The position numbers and the translations under genes were made by a program. A stretch of DNA of 64,000 bases from Candidula unifasciata (taxonomy: Eukaryota; Mollusca; Gastropoda; Stylommatophora; Geomitridae): positions 1,832,978 through 1,896,977 of the forward strand of contig CAJHNH020004890.1 of the NCBI GenBank assembly GCA_905116865.2, given 5' to 3'. This document shows, piece by piece, positions 1 through 11,419 of this stretch; positions within the stretch are counted from its first letter, which is position 1, and every line of letters starts with the position of its first letter. Below the pieces are notes generated by a model that saw only the letters and a program-made list of their open reading frames with translations, ran no database searches and was not told where the DNA came from.

Positions 1-443
1 TGGTCATAATCATAAACTGAATTATTATACTAAGCCAGAAAGATTGTCACTGGGGACATACCAAAAGAAGAGAGTCATGTAGAGCCCGATTAAGACTAAG
101 AACAGGTTAGAAATAAATTAACAAAGAAATAACAACAGTATTACCGCCATGTGGGATCTAGGGTCTTATTATAGGGAATGGGTGGGAAGTATGGGGGAGG
201 GAGGTTGGATCTACTGGCCTCTAACAAGCCTTTTGTAAAAGTCGACTAATTATGAGTGTTTCCATCAGAGTCTGAGTGCATCTGCCTGAGTGGTGAGGAA
301 CCAACAGTCTACATAATATAAGCTAGATCTGTAAAACGGATATGCACTCAAAACTCAAGTTCCGCAACAAAACCACAGACAAAAAGTTAATGAACAGCCG
401 GCGTTCTTATCTTCCTCTACACCCGAATTGGTGAAAGATGGAG
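1..443. other. No gene or element recognised
   Basis: Unique-looking sequence. I see no coding stretch, tRNA-like motif or tandem repeat in it. Confidence 0.5.
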
Positions 444-522
444 TGAAGAAGAAGAAGCAGAATAAGAAGAAAAAGAAGAAGAAGAAGAAGAAGAAGAAGA
501 AGAAGAAGAAAAAGAAGAAGAA

Positions 523-553
<31 letters not shown>

Positions 554-687
554 AAGAAGAAGAAGGAGAAGAAGACAAGAAAAAAGAAGAAAAATAAAAG
601 AAGAAGAAAAAAAAAAAAAGAAGAAGAAGAAAAGAAGAAGAAGAAGAAGAAGAAGAAGAAGAAGAAGAAGAAGAAGAAGAAGAAGAG
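444..687. repeat. (GAA)n purine microsatellite
   Basis: An almost uninterrupted run of GAA/AAG units with AAT and AAAAA interruptions, all purine on the plus strand. The open frames across it encode only poly-Lys, poly-Phe or poly-Leu and are artefacts. Long GAA tracts can form triplex DNA. Confidence 0.95.
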
Positions 688-763
688 ATTCAACAAAGAA
701 ACACTGTATTATTCTGTGTGTTTTCAGTTTTATATTCCACAGAAATAGAGTGTGAATTAGGAA

Positions 764-823
764 AACACGAACAACAGGTTGCACAATTTATTGTCTGGCA
801 TCTTTAATTGTATCTCGTTAAAT
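764..823 (-). mobile_element. Possible 3' end of a Penelope-like element
   Basis: This stretch matches the 3' end of the PLE at 35.6 kb: both carry a shared core gcacaatttattg followed by ctggcat and a similar tail. Only about 60 bp align by eye, so the assignment is tentative. Confidence 0.35.
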
Positions 824-1165
824 TCTTTGTCAAGTCCAACCTGTCAGTTAAAATGTGGGGCCATAGGTCATGTTGTTGTGTGGCAACATGGTTTCATTCA
901 TGAAGTGATCCCACAGGCAGACCTTGGTGGAATTTTATGAATGAATCAGGGAGACAGGTGGTCGGAAGACCTAATTCCACGTCGCTGGCACTCCTCTGAC
1001 CGCTTTGTGTCCAGGTTGACTGTTCTACTGACCACGGAAGGGCCCTGGGGTCAGCCATGTTATGGGCCATTAGTTCAAGTCCATTTGGAAATCATGTTTC
1101 CGGGTTCCCAAAGACTCGGTGTTTATCAGACACAAAGTGCGATTAGATAAACTTGTGTAACCAGA
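824..1165. other. No gene recognised
   Basis: No supported feature. The short open frames here lack family motifs or biased composition. Confidence 0.4.
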
Positions 1166-1167
1166 AA

Positions 1168-1285
1168 TTTAGGTTAATTGCGTATCCTTTACAGGACGTT
1201 GTAGAATCAAACCCAACAGCCCCTGGCTGCTGTGTTGTTTTTCTAGGCAAATTTACGTCCAGTAGTTTGGTAACCAGAAATACGT
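1168..1285 (-). mobile_element. SINE A fragment (tail and body)
   Basis: Matches the body and tail of the local SINE A family: the blocks cgtatcctttacaggacgtt and aaatttacgtccagtagttt are shared with copies at 4.4, 11.9, 12.0 and 53.6 kb. The tRNA-like head is missing here. Confidence 0.7.
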
Positions 1286-1394
1286 ATCTTATATTGCAGC
1301 TTCTGCGTTTTTGTCAAAGATTTACTTCTGTACACACGATTAGATGAAATGCTAATCGGTCATTCTAGTTTACCCTTAAACTCTTTTTTCATAA

Positions 1395-1612
1395 CCGCTG
1401 TTGTGGAGCAGCTAGACGCGAACATATGAATCAAAATGTCGTGGGTTCGGATCCTGACGGAACCAGATCTGCCCCCTTCCTATCGAAGACCTTGGCTTCC
1501 AGGTTGAACAAGCCTCGATTGGGTACTAGGTACAGTCCTTAGAAGTAAAGGCAGCAGGCATGATATTGACCACATAAGCCCCCGATTGCCGATTGGTCTA
1601 GAAAAGTACAGA
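1395..1612 (+). mobile_element. SINE B copy with degenerate tRNA-like head
   Basis: The head holds a box-B-like gggttcggatcc. It is followed by the SINE B body (a tract like taccaggtaaa..gggaagtaaag), the gaccacat segment, and the tail block gccgattggtct. The same order of blocks occurs at 22.7, 26.1, 46.1 and 51.2 kb. Confidence 0.65.
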
Positions 1613-1676
1613 ACGTCATATGAGCTCTGTTGCACCGACAAGGAAAGGCAGGGAGAGAGAATGTGTGTCTATGTGT

Positions 1677-1822
<146 letters not shown>

Positions 1823-2036
1823 GTTAGGGTTGTCACAAAGTATGCACAGGAAAGTCTTTCAGGTCTTCTACGTATGTAATGCGTTTCATCACTACAGCGA
1901 TGGCAGGTGGAGAGTCGTCATATAGACACTTTGTCCGAGCCATTCTAGTGTGACTTGGCACAAGACAGAGGTGATCTCTATGTTTGTTTATTCGATGGAT
2001 CAACATCATGACGCAGGAGTGTAACCCATAAGTGCT

Positions 2037-2270
2037 TAGTGGTCTCTGGGTATGGTGTCTGCCTCGAGTGCTGGAGGTCCGGGGCACAAGCCCCGGTGAA
2101 GGCTGGGATCTTTTCACGTGGACTTCTAGTTATTTCTCCTATAGTTACGGAGTTCCTGCTCTGTTCAGCGCTCTTGGAAAGTGGCTGGCCGTTCTTCAGT
2201 GAGAGACCGAGCCATTTGCGATGCCGAAGCAATGATATCGATCCTGGAGACTTAAAGCTTTAAGATTTAA
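2037..2270 (+). mobile_element. Possible decayed tRNA-derived SINE
   Basis: A tRNA-like layout is visible: an A-box-like tggtctctgggta, then ggaggtccggggcacaagcc in the B-box position, where GGTTCGA is degraded. No second copy was found in the window, so the family is uncertain. Confidence 0.3.
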
Positions 2271-2384
2271 TCGGACACAGTTCTGTCGCTCTTGCAATAT
2301 ACTTCTTGTAAACTGAATCGGTACTTCATCGAAACACTATCCCATATGCCCTGCATCTGCTGATAATGAAATACCTTATACCGG

Positions 2385-2990
2385 TCGGTCTGAGTCTGTG
2401 GCTTAGGCGTTGCGAACGCGGTTCGTAATGCCGTGGTACTGGGTTCGATCCCAGCTGCAAGGAGAAGCCCCAGCAGATGTTGTAGTAGGAGGAACAGCAG
2501 TGTTCTTCTTCTTCACGTTCACTGGCTGTAATCTCCAGAGGAAAGTTCTGGTTGTTTGTCCACCTCTGGACTTTAGTCATGTTCTAGAATCTTAAGTGTC
2601 GCGTGCACAATCGTTTAACAGATCTTTCACTGGCTGTAATCTCCAGAGGAAAGTTCTGGTTGTTTGTCCACCTCTGGACTTTAGTCATGTTCTAGAATCT
2701 TAAGTGTCGCGTGCACAATCGTTTAACAGATCTTTCACTGGCTGTAATCTCCAGAGGAAAGTTCTGGTTGTTTGTCCACCTCTGGACTTTAGTCATGTTC
2801 TAGAATCTTGAGTGTCGCGTGCACATCCATTTAACAGATCTCACTTAATTATCTGCAAATTGTTGGTTCCTTGTTTTTCAGGCAGATGCACTTCGACTTC
2901 AAGTAAGCCCGCAATTAGTCGTCTCTTACGACAGGCTTGTTGGGGAGGCAGTGGGTCTCTCCTGCCCCCCCCCCCCACAATAGGGCACTA
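2385..2990 (+). mobile_element. SINE C with tRNA head and tandemly triplicated body
   Basis: The head has an A-box-like tggcttaggcgttgcg and a near-perfect B box ggttcgatccc. The body follows, then a terminal block gtctcttacgacaggcttg. A second copy at 52.14-52.43 kb carries the same body and terminal block with a single body unit. The terminal block resembles a conserved 3' domain of many invertebrate SINEs (from memory, not checked). The body is expanded here into three 108-bp units. Confidence 0.7.
2521..2843. repeat. Three 108-bp tandem repeats inside SINE C
   Basis: Units start at 2521, 2629 and 2737, each beginning actggctgtaatctccagag. The first two are nearly identical and the third has several changes near its end. 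The unit is the SINE body, so the array arose by internal duplication. Confidence 0.95.
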
Positions 2991-3659
2991 GAACCCACAC
3001 AGAGTAACAGCAGTATTAATAGTAAAGATAATATTAATAAAAAGGCAAATATTATACGGTTCATCAAAATATCGGACTATAGAGGCGTTGTGGTTCATGA
3101 TCGCCTATACCCGTTCCAGACAAGGCACCGGGGAAGATGTATGATTAGAAGAAAAAATGTACCCCTGGGGTACCTGGATGTAGGTCAAAAAGCAAAAGGT
3201 CAGCTAACCTTCTGACCTTCATTACCTAAACTTCGTCGGTCAGTGACCTGGGTGAATAATATTACGCCAGCTACCCGCCAAATACCGACGTCCCGACCCG
3301 AGGGGTGGGGGTGGGGGGCTGGGGGGGGGGGGTATGTTAAGTCGCTTGTTTGTTAAAGTACTGACCAACTGAATCTAACCCCTCCCTACTTCTTTCTGAT
3401 GTGGCCATTGTTAGAGTATCGCCAGACCTGGCTTGCAACACGAACATCTTTCCTTAACGCTCTTTCTCCTGGGGTGGGGATAGGGAGGGGGTAGTTGCTG
3501 AAGTCAGGGAATCACACTCGCCAAGCGAGGGGAAGGGGTGGGGGTGGGTGGGGGAGGGATGAGGGGGGTGAGCATACCCCTTTTAACTTTCTAAGGGATG
3601 GGATGGAGGTGTTGGGTTCAGGAGCTTTAAGCCTTGTTTAAGTGTGCAGCAACAGTAAT
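2991..3659. other. No gene; G-rich runs
   Basis: No coding signal. It contains G-rich stretches at about 3300-3335 and 3470-3575 with several runs of three or more G, which could fold as G-quadruplexes on the plus strand. Confidence 0.5.
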
Positions 3660-3870
3660 AAAAAAAGAAAAGAGTCTTTTCCACGCTTTTAGGCGTATAG
3701 GGCATATAGGGCTAGACCTATATTTTATAGACCAATCAGCACAAGATGGGTTATGTGGTCAGCATCACCCCAGCCGCCTTTACTTTCTCGGGACTGCATC
3801 CAGTACCCCCTCAAGGCTGGGTCGACATGGGAGCCAAGGTCATTAAAAAAAGTCTGCCTCAGCAACACCA
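3660..3870 (-). mobile_element. SINE B copy, reverse orientation
   Basis: Read on the minus strand, it has the SINE B blocks in order: a head-proximal AAAAAAA and ggctcccatgtcgaccca segment, the taaaggcggctggggtgatg segment, then the tail attggtctataaaatatagg and the gcgtggaaaag end. Confidence 0.7.
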
Positions 3871-3894
3871 ATAGTAATATCTTTGTCATTGTTT

Positions 3895-4035
3895 CATGCA
3901 CGGTTGGTTCTGGATACCACTGTTCAATTACACTAACGCAAAACGGTTTGCTACTAAACAGTCCCACAGCTGGGTTCGAACCCAGCAACAATGAATTTCG
4001 AGGTTCGTTTTCAACGTCTAAACCACAGGCGCCAA
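3895..4035 (-). mobile_element. SINE A head fragment
   Basis: On the minus strand this begins with tRNA-like ggcgcctgtggtttagacgt (A box) and contains a strong B box gctgggttcgaacccagc. It then runs into sequence like the SINE A body (ccactgt..acgcaa). It abuts the SINE B copy, so two SINEs are joined or nested. Confidence 0.6.
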
Positions 4036-4384
4036 CATTTAGGCTGAACCTCTTTTGAGTGGTTTAGTTTCCCGAATCCCCCGGGGTTCAGCGCCCCTGC
4101 AGTCAAACAGTCCTTGACCCCCCCCTCCCCCTAACATAAGCAGCACAGGTCGCCTATGTCATCATTTAGTTCTTATTTGATTAATATTCGTCGTCCCCTT
4201 GTTGGATGTAGTTTCTCTTTATTTTGAAGCCACATCTGTGATGTCTTGGTGGGGTAAAACTTACTAAGTCACCTTGATATCATTTTGATGTTTGGTTTGA
4301 AAGTTGAAATACAATAACGCGGTAGAAATATCACAGGGACGCCAAGTTGTACTAACAGGACAGGGTGAGAGGTGGAGGGGGTGT

Positions 4385-4632
4385 GGATTGGGGGGGGGGG
4401 GGTGTATCCCTTACAGGACGTCGAAGAACCAACCTCAGGATTTTTTATTTTGGCTGTTGCGATTTTTCTCACCAAATTTTACTTTCAGTAGTTTGCCATT
4501 GCCTACTGAATGGTCAGCTTTTAGTACAACTGTCGAAACCAACGCAAGACGTTCTGCTGCCAAATCGCCTGCAGCTAGGTTCGAAACCGTCACCCTGCGT
4601 TGGCAACGCCCTGGGAACAGACGCCGACAATA
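4385..4632 (-). mobile_element. SINE A copy
   Basis: The minus-strand head gtcggcgtctgttcccaggg with B-box-like ggtttcgaacct is followed by the SINE A body and the tail block cttacaggacgtc in reverse. A G-run lies at its tail end. Confidence 0.75.
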
Positions 4633-5127
4633 AAGGAAAAGCAAGGATAGAGCAGATGAACATTAAACTAGTTTAATTACTGATACACAAGTAAAAAAAG
4701 AACGGGCCCGTGTGGGTTCTGCAGTATCATGGGGAAAGAGGGAGATTAGTTGGGGCGGTAATGAATAGACAACTGACCAATAACAAGAAGGAAAGCCGGC
4801 TCGAAGAAACATCGCCTCACACATTTTCTAGGCAAACTGGGAAGAGGGGGGGGGGGGATTTTTTTTTCAAGAGACCCGAGTTTCCAGCCCAGCCCACCCT
4901 CTTTTCCTCCCCAGGTTCCATAGTTATGTTAACAAACTTGTTGTAAAACGAAACTATTAGGGGCCCCTAAAATTGGATGTCGTGGACCAAACATGTGCAG
5001 ATACCGCAGCTAGCTGTAAACCACGTCACAACATTCCTAACACCCTTTAAGCGACGAAGGAGAGGAATGGGTGGGGGGAGGGGGATGTCCTTCTTACCCC
5101 ATTAGCACACGAGGCATATGATGATAG
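4633..5127. other. No gene recognised
   Basis: No supported element. G runs occur at 4845-4858 and around 5068-5085. Confidence 0.4.
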
Positions 5128-5240
5128 ATCAGGATTTTATAGACCAACTGGCACTAGATAAGTCATGTTGTCAGTATATGTCGACTGCCTTTACTTTCCA
5201 GGATATTACCTCAGACCCATTTTAGACTAGGTCCGCCAAG
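5128..5240 (-). mobile_element. SINE B fragment
   Basis: Carries the reverse-oriented blocks attttatagaccaa, ctgcctttactttccagg and attacctcagacccatttta, as in other reverse SINE B copies. Confidence 0.6.
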
Positions 5241-5254
5241 AAATCCAAGTTCTT

Positions 5255-5412
5255 CCTCTTCTTCCGCCCTTGAGATGTTTAGCTGCAGATATCACCCGCC
5301 TACGTTCATCTCTCTGGTTGGCCTTCTCTCTCCAGTTGGTGACATCAAGTGTTTGCAGGTCTGTCTAGATATCATCTCTCCACCGTCTTCTTGGCCTGCC
5401 TTGTAGTCTACC
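5255..5412 (-). pseudogene. LINE C-terminal fragment
   Basis: Minus-strand translation gives GRPRRRWRDDI, then a stop, then TLDVTNWREKANQRDERRRV. This is the pattern GRPRxRWxDD..TNWREKAxDRxxWR that ends the reverse transcriptase ORF of many animal LINEs. It is a short decayed relic next to SINE B. Confidence 0.65.
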
Positions 5413-5593
5413 ACGATTTAACTTTTGTATACAGTTTTCATATTTTTGTAATTCTTTCAATATGCTCCAGTTATTTACACACAATTCTTCCCGTTGCGAC
5501 TTTGAACCAGAAACTTTGGGCTTGACACTACTGCTAACTCACCTTTAACAACTTCAAGTTCGAAATTTAGTTTGTAAATGACACTATTTTTAA

Positions 5594-5875
5594 ATGGACT
5601 TTACCCAATGCAGGTTCCACGTGTACTGTCTACATGAAACTACTCACCTCGACTTTACCCACTTCAGGTTCCACGTGTACTGTCTACATGAAACTACTTA
5701 CCTCGATTTTACACACTTCAGGCTCCACGTGTACCATCTGTATGAAACTATTTACCTCGACTTTACCCACTTCAGGCTCCACGTGTACCATCTGTATGAA
5801 ACTACTTACTCCGACTTTACCCACTTCAGGCTCCACGTGTACTATCTACATGAAACGACCTCCCCGACTTTAACT
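5594..5875. repeat. Five 54-bp tandem repeats, each with CACGTG
   Basis: CACGTG occurs at 5618, 5672, 5726, 5780 and 5834, exactly 54 bp apart. Each unit is about tacccacttcaggytccacg plus tgtac and a tract encoding HETTYLDFTHF in one frame. The period is a multiple of three, so a 169-residue frame (5594-6103) stays open, but it lacks a signal peptide and dibasic sites and I do not call it a gene. Confidence 0.9.
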
Positions 5876-6189
5876 CCTTCACGCTTCAAATGTATTACTT
5901 ACCTGACACTTCTTTTTGCCGTGGATACGATTTACAGTGTCGATGAAAATACAGAGAAGAAAAGAATAGGTGTTCAGTGCCCTCGTCCTGTGGCAGAGCA
6001 CCAGAGGTTCAAACCTTCTTCTCCTGGGCTAATTGTACACAGTGCAAACGTTAACATTGTGGTTGTTCTGTCAGTCATTATGACCAGCCTTGTCATCCTA
6101 TAATCGTAGTCAGAAAAGTGCGGGTGCGTACATGGCCGATAAGACCAGCCTAAGTAGTATTAGCAGCAGCAGTATCAACTGCAGTAGAT

Positions 6190-6251
6190 GCCCTTGTAGT
6201 AGTGATAGTAGTAGTAGTAGTAGTCGTAGTAGTAGTAGTAGTAGTAGTAGT

Positions 6252-6309
<58 letters not shown>

Positions 6310-6310
6310 C

Positions 6311-6366
<56 letters not shown>

Positions 6367-6383
6367 CTAGTAGTAGTAGTAGC

Positions 6384-6432
<49 letters not shown>

Positions 6433-6439
6433 CTAGTAC

Positions 6440-6480
<41 letters not shown>

Positions 6481-6508
6481 CTAGTAGTAGTAGTAGTAGT
6501 AGTAGTAC

Positions 6509-6544
<36 letters not shown>

Positions 6545-6614
6545 CAGTAGTAGTAGTAGTAATAGCAGTAGCAGTAGCAGTAGTAGCAGCAGTAGTAGTA
6601 GTAGTAGTAGTAGA
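6190..6614. repeat. (TAG)n microsatellite with AGC interruptions
   Basis: About 425 bp of TAG/AGT units with an AGC block at 6252-6277 and scattered ACTAGT junctions. Open frames here are poly-Ser, poly-Val or poly-Leu artefacts. Confidence 0.97.
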
Positions 6615-6855
6615 GGGAGAATAATAATAAAAAGAAGGTGAAGACGACGAAAAAGAAGGAGAAGACAACGAAAAGGAAGGAGAAGAAATAGAAAAAGAAA
6701 AAGAAGATGAAGAAGAAAAAGAAGAAGAAGAAATAGAAAAAGAAAAAGAAGATGAAGAAGAAAAAGAAGAAGAAGAAGAAGCAAAGGAAGAAGGGGAATG
6801 AGGAATAGGAAAGGAAGAAGAGGAAGAAAATAATAATAATAAAAATAGGAAGAGG
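6615..6855. repeat. GAA/GAAAAA purine-rich tract
   Basis: A purine-only region of degenerate GAA units, with an internally repeated segment (gatgaagaagaaaaagaaga twice, at about 6704 and 6752). Confidence 0.9.
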
Positions 6856-7001
6856 TTGTCGCGTGCGAATGTGCACCAGAACGCACCAGTACGGAGTGAG
6901 CAAATAAGACGTCAAAACAATACGTCAGGTTGTGAAGGAATTGTATTCTAGGAGATGAAAGTCGAAGTTTGACCAAGGCGGACGGTTTGGTCCGGCCTTG
7001 G

Positions 7002-7293
7002 TGTGGATCCTTGAGGATGCTTTACCCCGGGATGCCACGGTGGATCCTTGAGGACGTTTTACCCCGGGATGCCACATTTCGGCAGTAAGCCGGTATACTT
7101 CGAAGGAGTTGATGTTTATAGTCCGAAGGAGACGGACGTGTGGATCCCTGAGGACGCTTTACCCCGGGATCCCACGGAAGCAAACGTTATATGAAGTTGA
7201 AGTTGGATCCTTGAGGACGTTTTACCCCGGGACTCCAAGACCTCAGCAGGAAGCTGGTAAACGTTACATTTTCGGCAGTATGCCGGTATACTT
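7002..7293. repeat. GGATCC...CCCGGGA repeat cluster
   Basis: Four copies of a 33-bp unit, ggatccttgaggacgtttta followed by ccccgggatgcca, start near 7004, 7041, 7142 and 7205. Two copies of ttcggcagtaagccggtata lie at 7078 and 7270. Spacing is irregular, so this is a mosaic of short duplications rather than a simple array. It may be a regulatory part of an unrecognised element. Confidence 0.8.
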
Positions 7294-7675
7294 TCATTGC
7301 TTAATTCGGACTTGTCCGAGGACCAAGATGATTGTCATGATCTCAAGGTCGGACTGCGACCTATCGCGAGGACATATCATTACATGGATGTACGAGCGAG
7401 CTTTGGTTGAACGAGTTGATTATTACTTGCATATGTATTCTTGAAATTGATCATTGCATTTGTCAATACACAAATGGAACTTTTAAAGAGAGTTCTTGTT
7501 CTACTACGGGAAGCTTCAGCATTCATCATGTTGTGTTACTCTTGGCCAGTGGCATGTTAAGTGTTGATGCCACTTGTTAACTTCTGACACCCCTAGTCAC
7601 TTTTACACTCGTTACAATGAAGCTCCGCACGCCACAGAGGTGCAGGAGGAGGCGGAGGAGTAGGGAGAAGAAGAA
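7294..7675. other. No gene recognised
   Basis: No family motif seen. The frame at 7109-7444 overlaps the preceding repeats and is not supported. Confidence 0.4.
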
Positions 7676-7765
7676 GAAGAAATAACAAACGAGCGAACTT
7701 TTTTTTCCAAAGGGTCACCAATTGAGCACGCAGGCCCGTCTTACATTCGGCCCTTCCAAACACCT
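7676..7765. repeat. Dispersed repeat shared with 12.17-12.25 kb
   Basis: The core ttgagcacgcaggcccgtct with a following cattcggccctt is found again at 12218-12254. Both copies follow a cgaac-rich stretch. Probably the flank or 5' part of a SINE A insertion. Confidence 0.6.
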
Positions 7766-7847
7766 GTCTTTCATACTGCAGCTGTATTTTATCAATAAGC
7801 ATGTTATATTCATATAATAATATGCATATTATAAATTAAAAAATAAA

Positions 7848-7848
7848 T

Positions 7849-7892
<44 letters not shown>

Positions 7893-8440
7893 AAGCATGG
7901 GTTTTAAAATGCATGCACACACTAGCGCACGCACACGCCACTCACTTAAACACACCAACATACCTTCACACACACATAAACACACCCCCATTCACCCACA
8001 CAGAAGCAGAAGCATAAGCAGACATTCATACACACAGACACATACACAGACACACATTCACAGACACACAAACGCAAACAAATACATACACAGACACACA
8101 CAGAGACACACATACACACACATGTAGACACACCCAGAGACACTACACAGAGAGAGACACACAGAAAAACACACACAGACACACACACAGAGACATACAC
8201 AGATATACACACAGAAACGCGCATATACACAGGCATTTACGCAGACAGACACAACCACACAAACACACACGCAGGCACACACACAGTCACATACACGTAG
8301 AACACACAGACAAGCAAACACACGCGTAGATACGTGTAGACACATACACATAGATACCCATACAGACAAATACACACAGTCATACACGCATACACAAACG
8401 CACAAAGACACACATACATACAAACAAACACACACGGAAG
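7848..8440. repeat. (CA)n and degenerate CA-rich satellite
   Basis: A pure (CA)n run at 7848-7890 is followed by about 550 bp of CA-rich sequence with cagacaca, acacag and acgca variants. It resembles the CA-rich part of the 59.6-60.0 kb array. Cys/Val open frames across it are artefacts. Confidence 0.9.
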
Positions 8441-8525
8441 AAGAAGAAGCAGAAGATGAGTAGGAAAAATAATAATAATAACAAGAGGAATAAGAGGAGG
8501 AAAAATATGATGATGATCATGAAGG
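8441..8525. repeat. Short GAA/AAT/GAT microsatellites
   Basis: Runs of gaagaagaagcagaagatga, then AATAATAAT, then ATGATGATC. Confidence 0.7.
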
Positions 8526-9180
8526 AGACAACTATAAACATTTCCTCATCTTACACCAATTTACAGACAATAACCAACGTTTTCCCACCTGCTGGAGAAG
8601 CTGATGCCTTGTTTTTGGTTGGGCTGAAAATGTTTATAGCTGGACATGTCAAACTGTAGACACTAATGTGTGAATGTTGTTGTTGATTGTTTAGTGGTTT
8701 GTTATCAAAGACGTTCCCCCACACTCCCCTTTTTGTTGTTGTTTGAAGAACACCGAGACATCACAGACCACACTTACAGAAAAAAGTACCACCCATCTTC
8801 TCATCTACTGTAAAACAGTGTTGTTTGCCAATTTCTTAAAACGAAAGACGAAACTAAATCCCAGGAGGCCGTGATAGCCTGTAGGAAGCACCAACCAACT
8901 CTCTAAATGTTTCTGTAGTCGACAAGTATAATGAATTAACCTGTTTACACTATGAATGTTTTCGCGTAACTTGATCTAGTAGTGATTGGTAAACTGGGTA
9001 GCCAACGCCCTTGCTAGCTGACGGGCCTTGGTACTGACGTTATCAGCTTGTCGTGACGTCATCACCCCTGGCTAACGTTCCGCTTTTACCCTTCGCCATG
9101 AATTTTATTGACATGTCATCTAACGCCACCACTAACCCTAACACACCAATATTTTTACACACACACACTTACACACACAA
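8526..9180. other. No gene recognised
   Basis: No coding, tRNA-like or tandem structure I can support. Confidence 0.4.
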
Positions 9181-9182
9181 AA

Positions 9183-9494
<312 letters not shown>

Positions 9495-9539
9495 GATGAA
9501 GTTAATAATCTATATTGCATTACCAGTTTATAATTAATC

Positions 9540-11120
9540 ACAATGTGTATGATATGTATCTATGCGTATATGTGTGACATACATGTATGTGTAGGCGTGT
9601 TTGTGTATGTATACTGTATAAGTTTGTGTGTATGTCTTTGTGGGTCTATGTGTGAGTAAGTGTATGTCTCTGTGTGTGGGCGTGTATCTGTGTGTGTGTG
9701 TGTGTCTGTGTGTGAGTCTGTGTGTGTCCGCGTGCGTGTCTGTGTGTGTGTCTGTAGGTGTGCCTGTGTGCGTCTGGGTTCGGGTCTCTGTGTTAGTGCG
9801 TCTATATGCGTGTTTTTATATGCATATGACTGTGTGTCTGTAAGCGTGTCTGTGTGTGTGTTTTTGAATGTGAATCTGTATGTGTGGCTGCGAGTGTTTC
9901 TCTGTGTGTATGTGTGTTTCTATGTGGGCGTTTCTATGTATGATTGTGGCTGCGTGTTTGTCTCTGTGTGTGTGGCAGTGTGTGTCTGTTTGTGTGTATC
10001 GATGTATCTGTATGTAGGTGTTTCTGAGTGTGTGTATGTTTGTTTATGCCTCCGTGTGTGTGTGGCTGTGTGTGTCTCTGTGTGTGTCTCTGTGTGTGTC
10101 TCTGTGTGTGTGTGGCTTCGTATGTATCTGTGTGTGTGGCTTCGTGTGTATCTGTGTGTGTGTGTGTGGCTTTTTGATAATGTGTACGCGTGTCTCTGTT
10201 TTGTGTGTGTGTGTACGTCTGTGTGTGTGCGTCTGTGCGTCTGTCTGTGTCACTATTTGTGCGTCTGTGGGCGTGTTAGTATATGTGTGTATGTCTCTGT
10301 GTGTCAGGTGTATGTGTCTGCATGTGTGTGTCTGTGTGTGCCATTATCTGTCTGTAGACGTGTGTGTGTGTGGCTGCGTGTGTGTCTGTCTGTGACTGTG
10401 CGTGTCTGTTTGTGTGTGTGTGTGGCTTTGTGTGTTTCTGTGTGTGTTTTTTTTATAATGTGTGCGTGTGTATGTGTGTTTGTGCGTCTGCGTGTGTGTG
10501 TCTGTGTGAGTGTTTGTGCATCTGTGGGTGTGTTTGTATGTGTGTGTATATGTATGTGCCATTATGTGTCTGTAAATGTGGCTGGGTGCATGGCTGCCTG
10601 TGTATCTGTGGCTGTCTTTGGCTGTGCGTGTATGCGTGTGTGGTTTTGTGTGTATCTGTGTGTGTCTCAGTAGGTGTGTTTATTATATAATGTCGGCTTG
10701 TGCGTGTGTCTCTTTTTTGTGTTGGTTTGTGTGTCTGCGTGTATGTCTGTGTGCGTATGTGTGTCTGCGTGTGTGAGTCTGCGTGTCTATGTGTGTGTGT
10801 GTGTGTATGAGTGAAAGTTGCGTATATCTGTGTGTGTGTGAGTGTGTCCGTGTGTGTCCCTGCCTGAGTGTGTGTAGGTGTGTACCTTTGGTTGCGTGTG
10901 TGTTTCAGTGTGGGTTTAAGTCTGTTTGCGTCGGTATGTGAATTTGTATGTTTGTTTTTGTGCGGCTACGTTTGTGTATGTGTGTGTTTGTATGTGTGTG
11001 TTTGTATGTGTGTGTGTCTGTATAGCTGTGTGTGTCTGTATGTGTCTGGGTTGTATGCCTGTGTGTCTTAGAGTGTGTGTTTGTGAGAGAGTGTCTGTGT
11101 GAGTGACTGTATGTATGATT
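9540..11120. repeat. TG-rich satellite with higher-order units
   Basis: About 1.6 kb of GTGTCTGTGTGT-like sequence. Landmarks recur: tgataatgtgtacgcg near 10175, ttataatgtgtgcgtg near 10450 and tatataatgtcggctt near 10683, giving units of roughly 235-280 bp. The reverse complement of its distal part matches 59.6-59.95 kb closely. The 337-residue Cys/Val frame at 9660-10673 is an artefact. Confidence 0.85.
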
Positions 11121-11122
11121 GG

Positions 11123-11335
11123 GTATGTATGTATGTATGTATGTATGTATGTATGTATGTATGTATGTATGTATGTATGTATGTATGTATGTATGTATGT
11201 ATGTATGTATGTATGTATGTATGTATGTATGTATGTATGTATGTATGTATGTATGTATGTATGTATGTATGTATGTATGTATGTATGTATGTATGTATGT
11301 ACGTACGTACATACATACATACATACACACATGCA
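11123..11335. repeat. (GTAT)n array ending in an inverted ACAT block
   Basis: About 175 bp of GTAT units reach gtacgtacgtac near 11300, then switch to ACAT units. The switch makes a palindrome with tetranucleotide arms on both sides, able to form a hairpin. Confidence 0.95.
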
Positions 11336-11419
11336 TGAACGCATGCATGCATACATTTTAAGTAGTCTCATTCGCGCGCTACACACACACACACACACAC
11401 ACATTCACATACATACATA

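Noticed and set aside
355..784. Poly-Phe, poly-Leu and poly-Lys open frames
   Set aside because: They are frames through a (GAA)n microsatellite and encode no real protein.
2390..2470. Functional tRNA gene
   Set aside because: A and B boxes are present but the cloverleaf pairing is poor and a SINE body follows; the same applies to heads at 3.9, 4.6, 12.1, 22.7, 53.8 and 54.2 kb.
5594..6103. Repeat protein or neuropeptide precursor with 18-residue units
   Set aside because: The frame is open only because the 54-bp period is a multiple of three. No signal sequence or cleavage sites were seen.
6090..6976. Long poly-Ser, poly-Val and poly-Leu frames
   Set aside because: They are translations of the TAG/AGC and GAA repeats; all frames stay open because the unit is three bases long.
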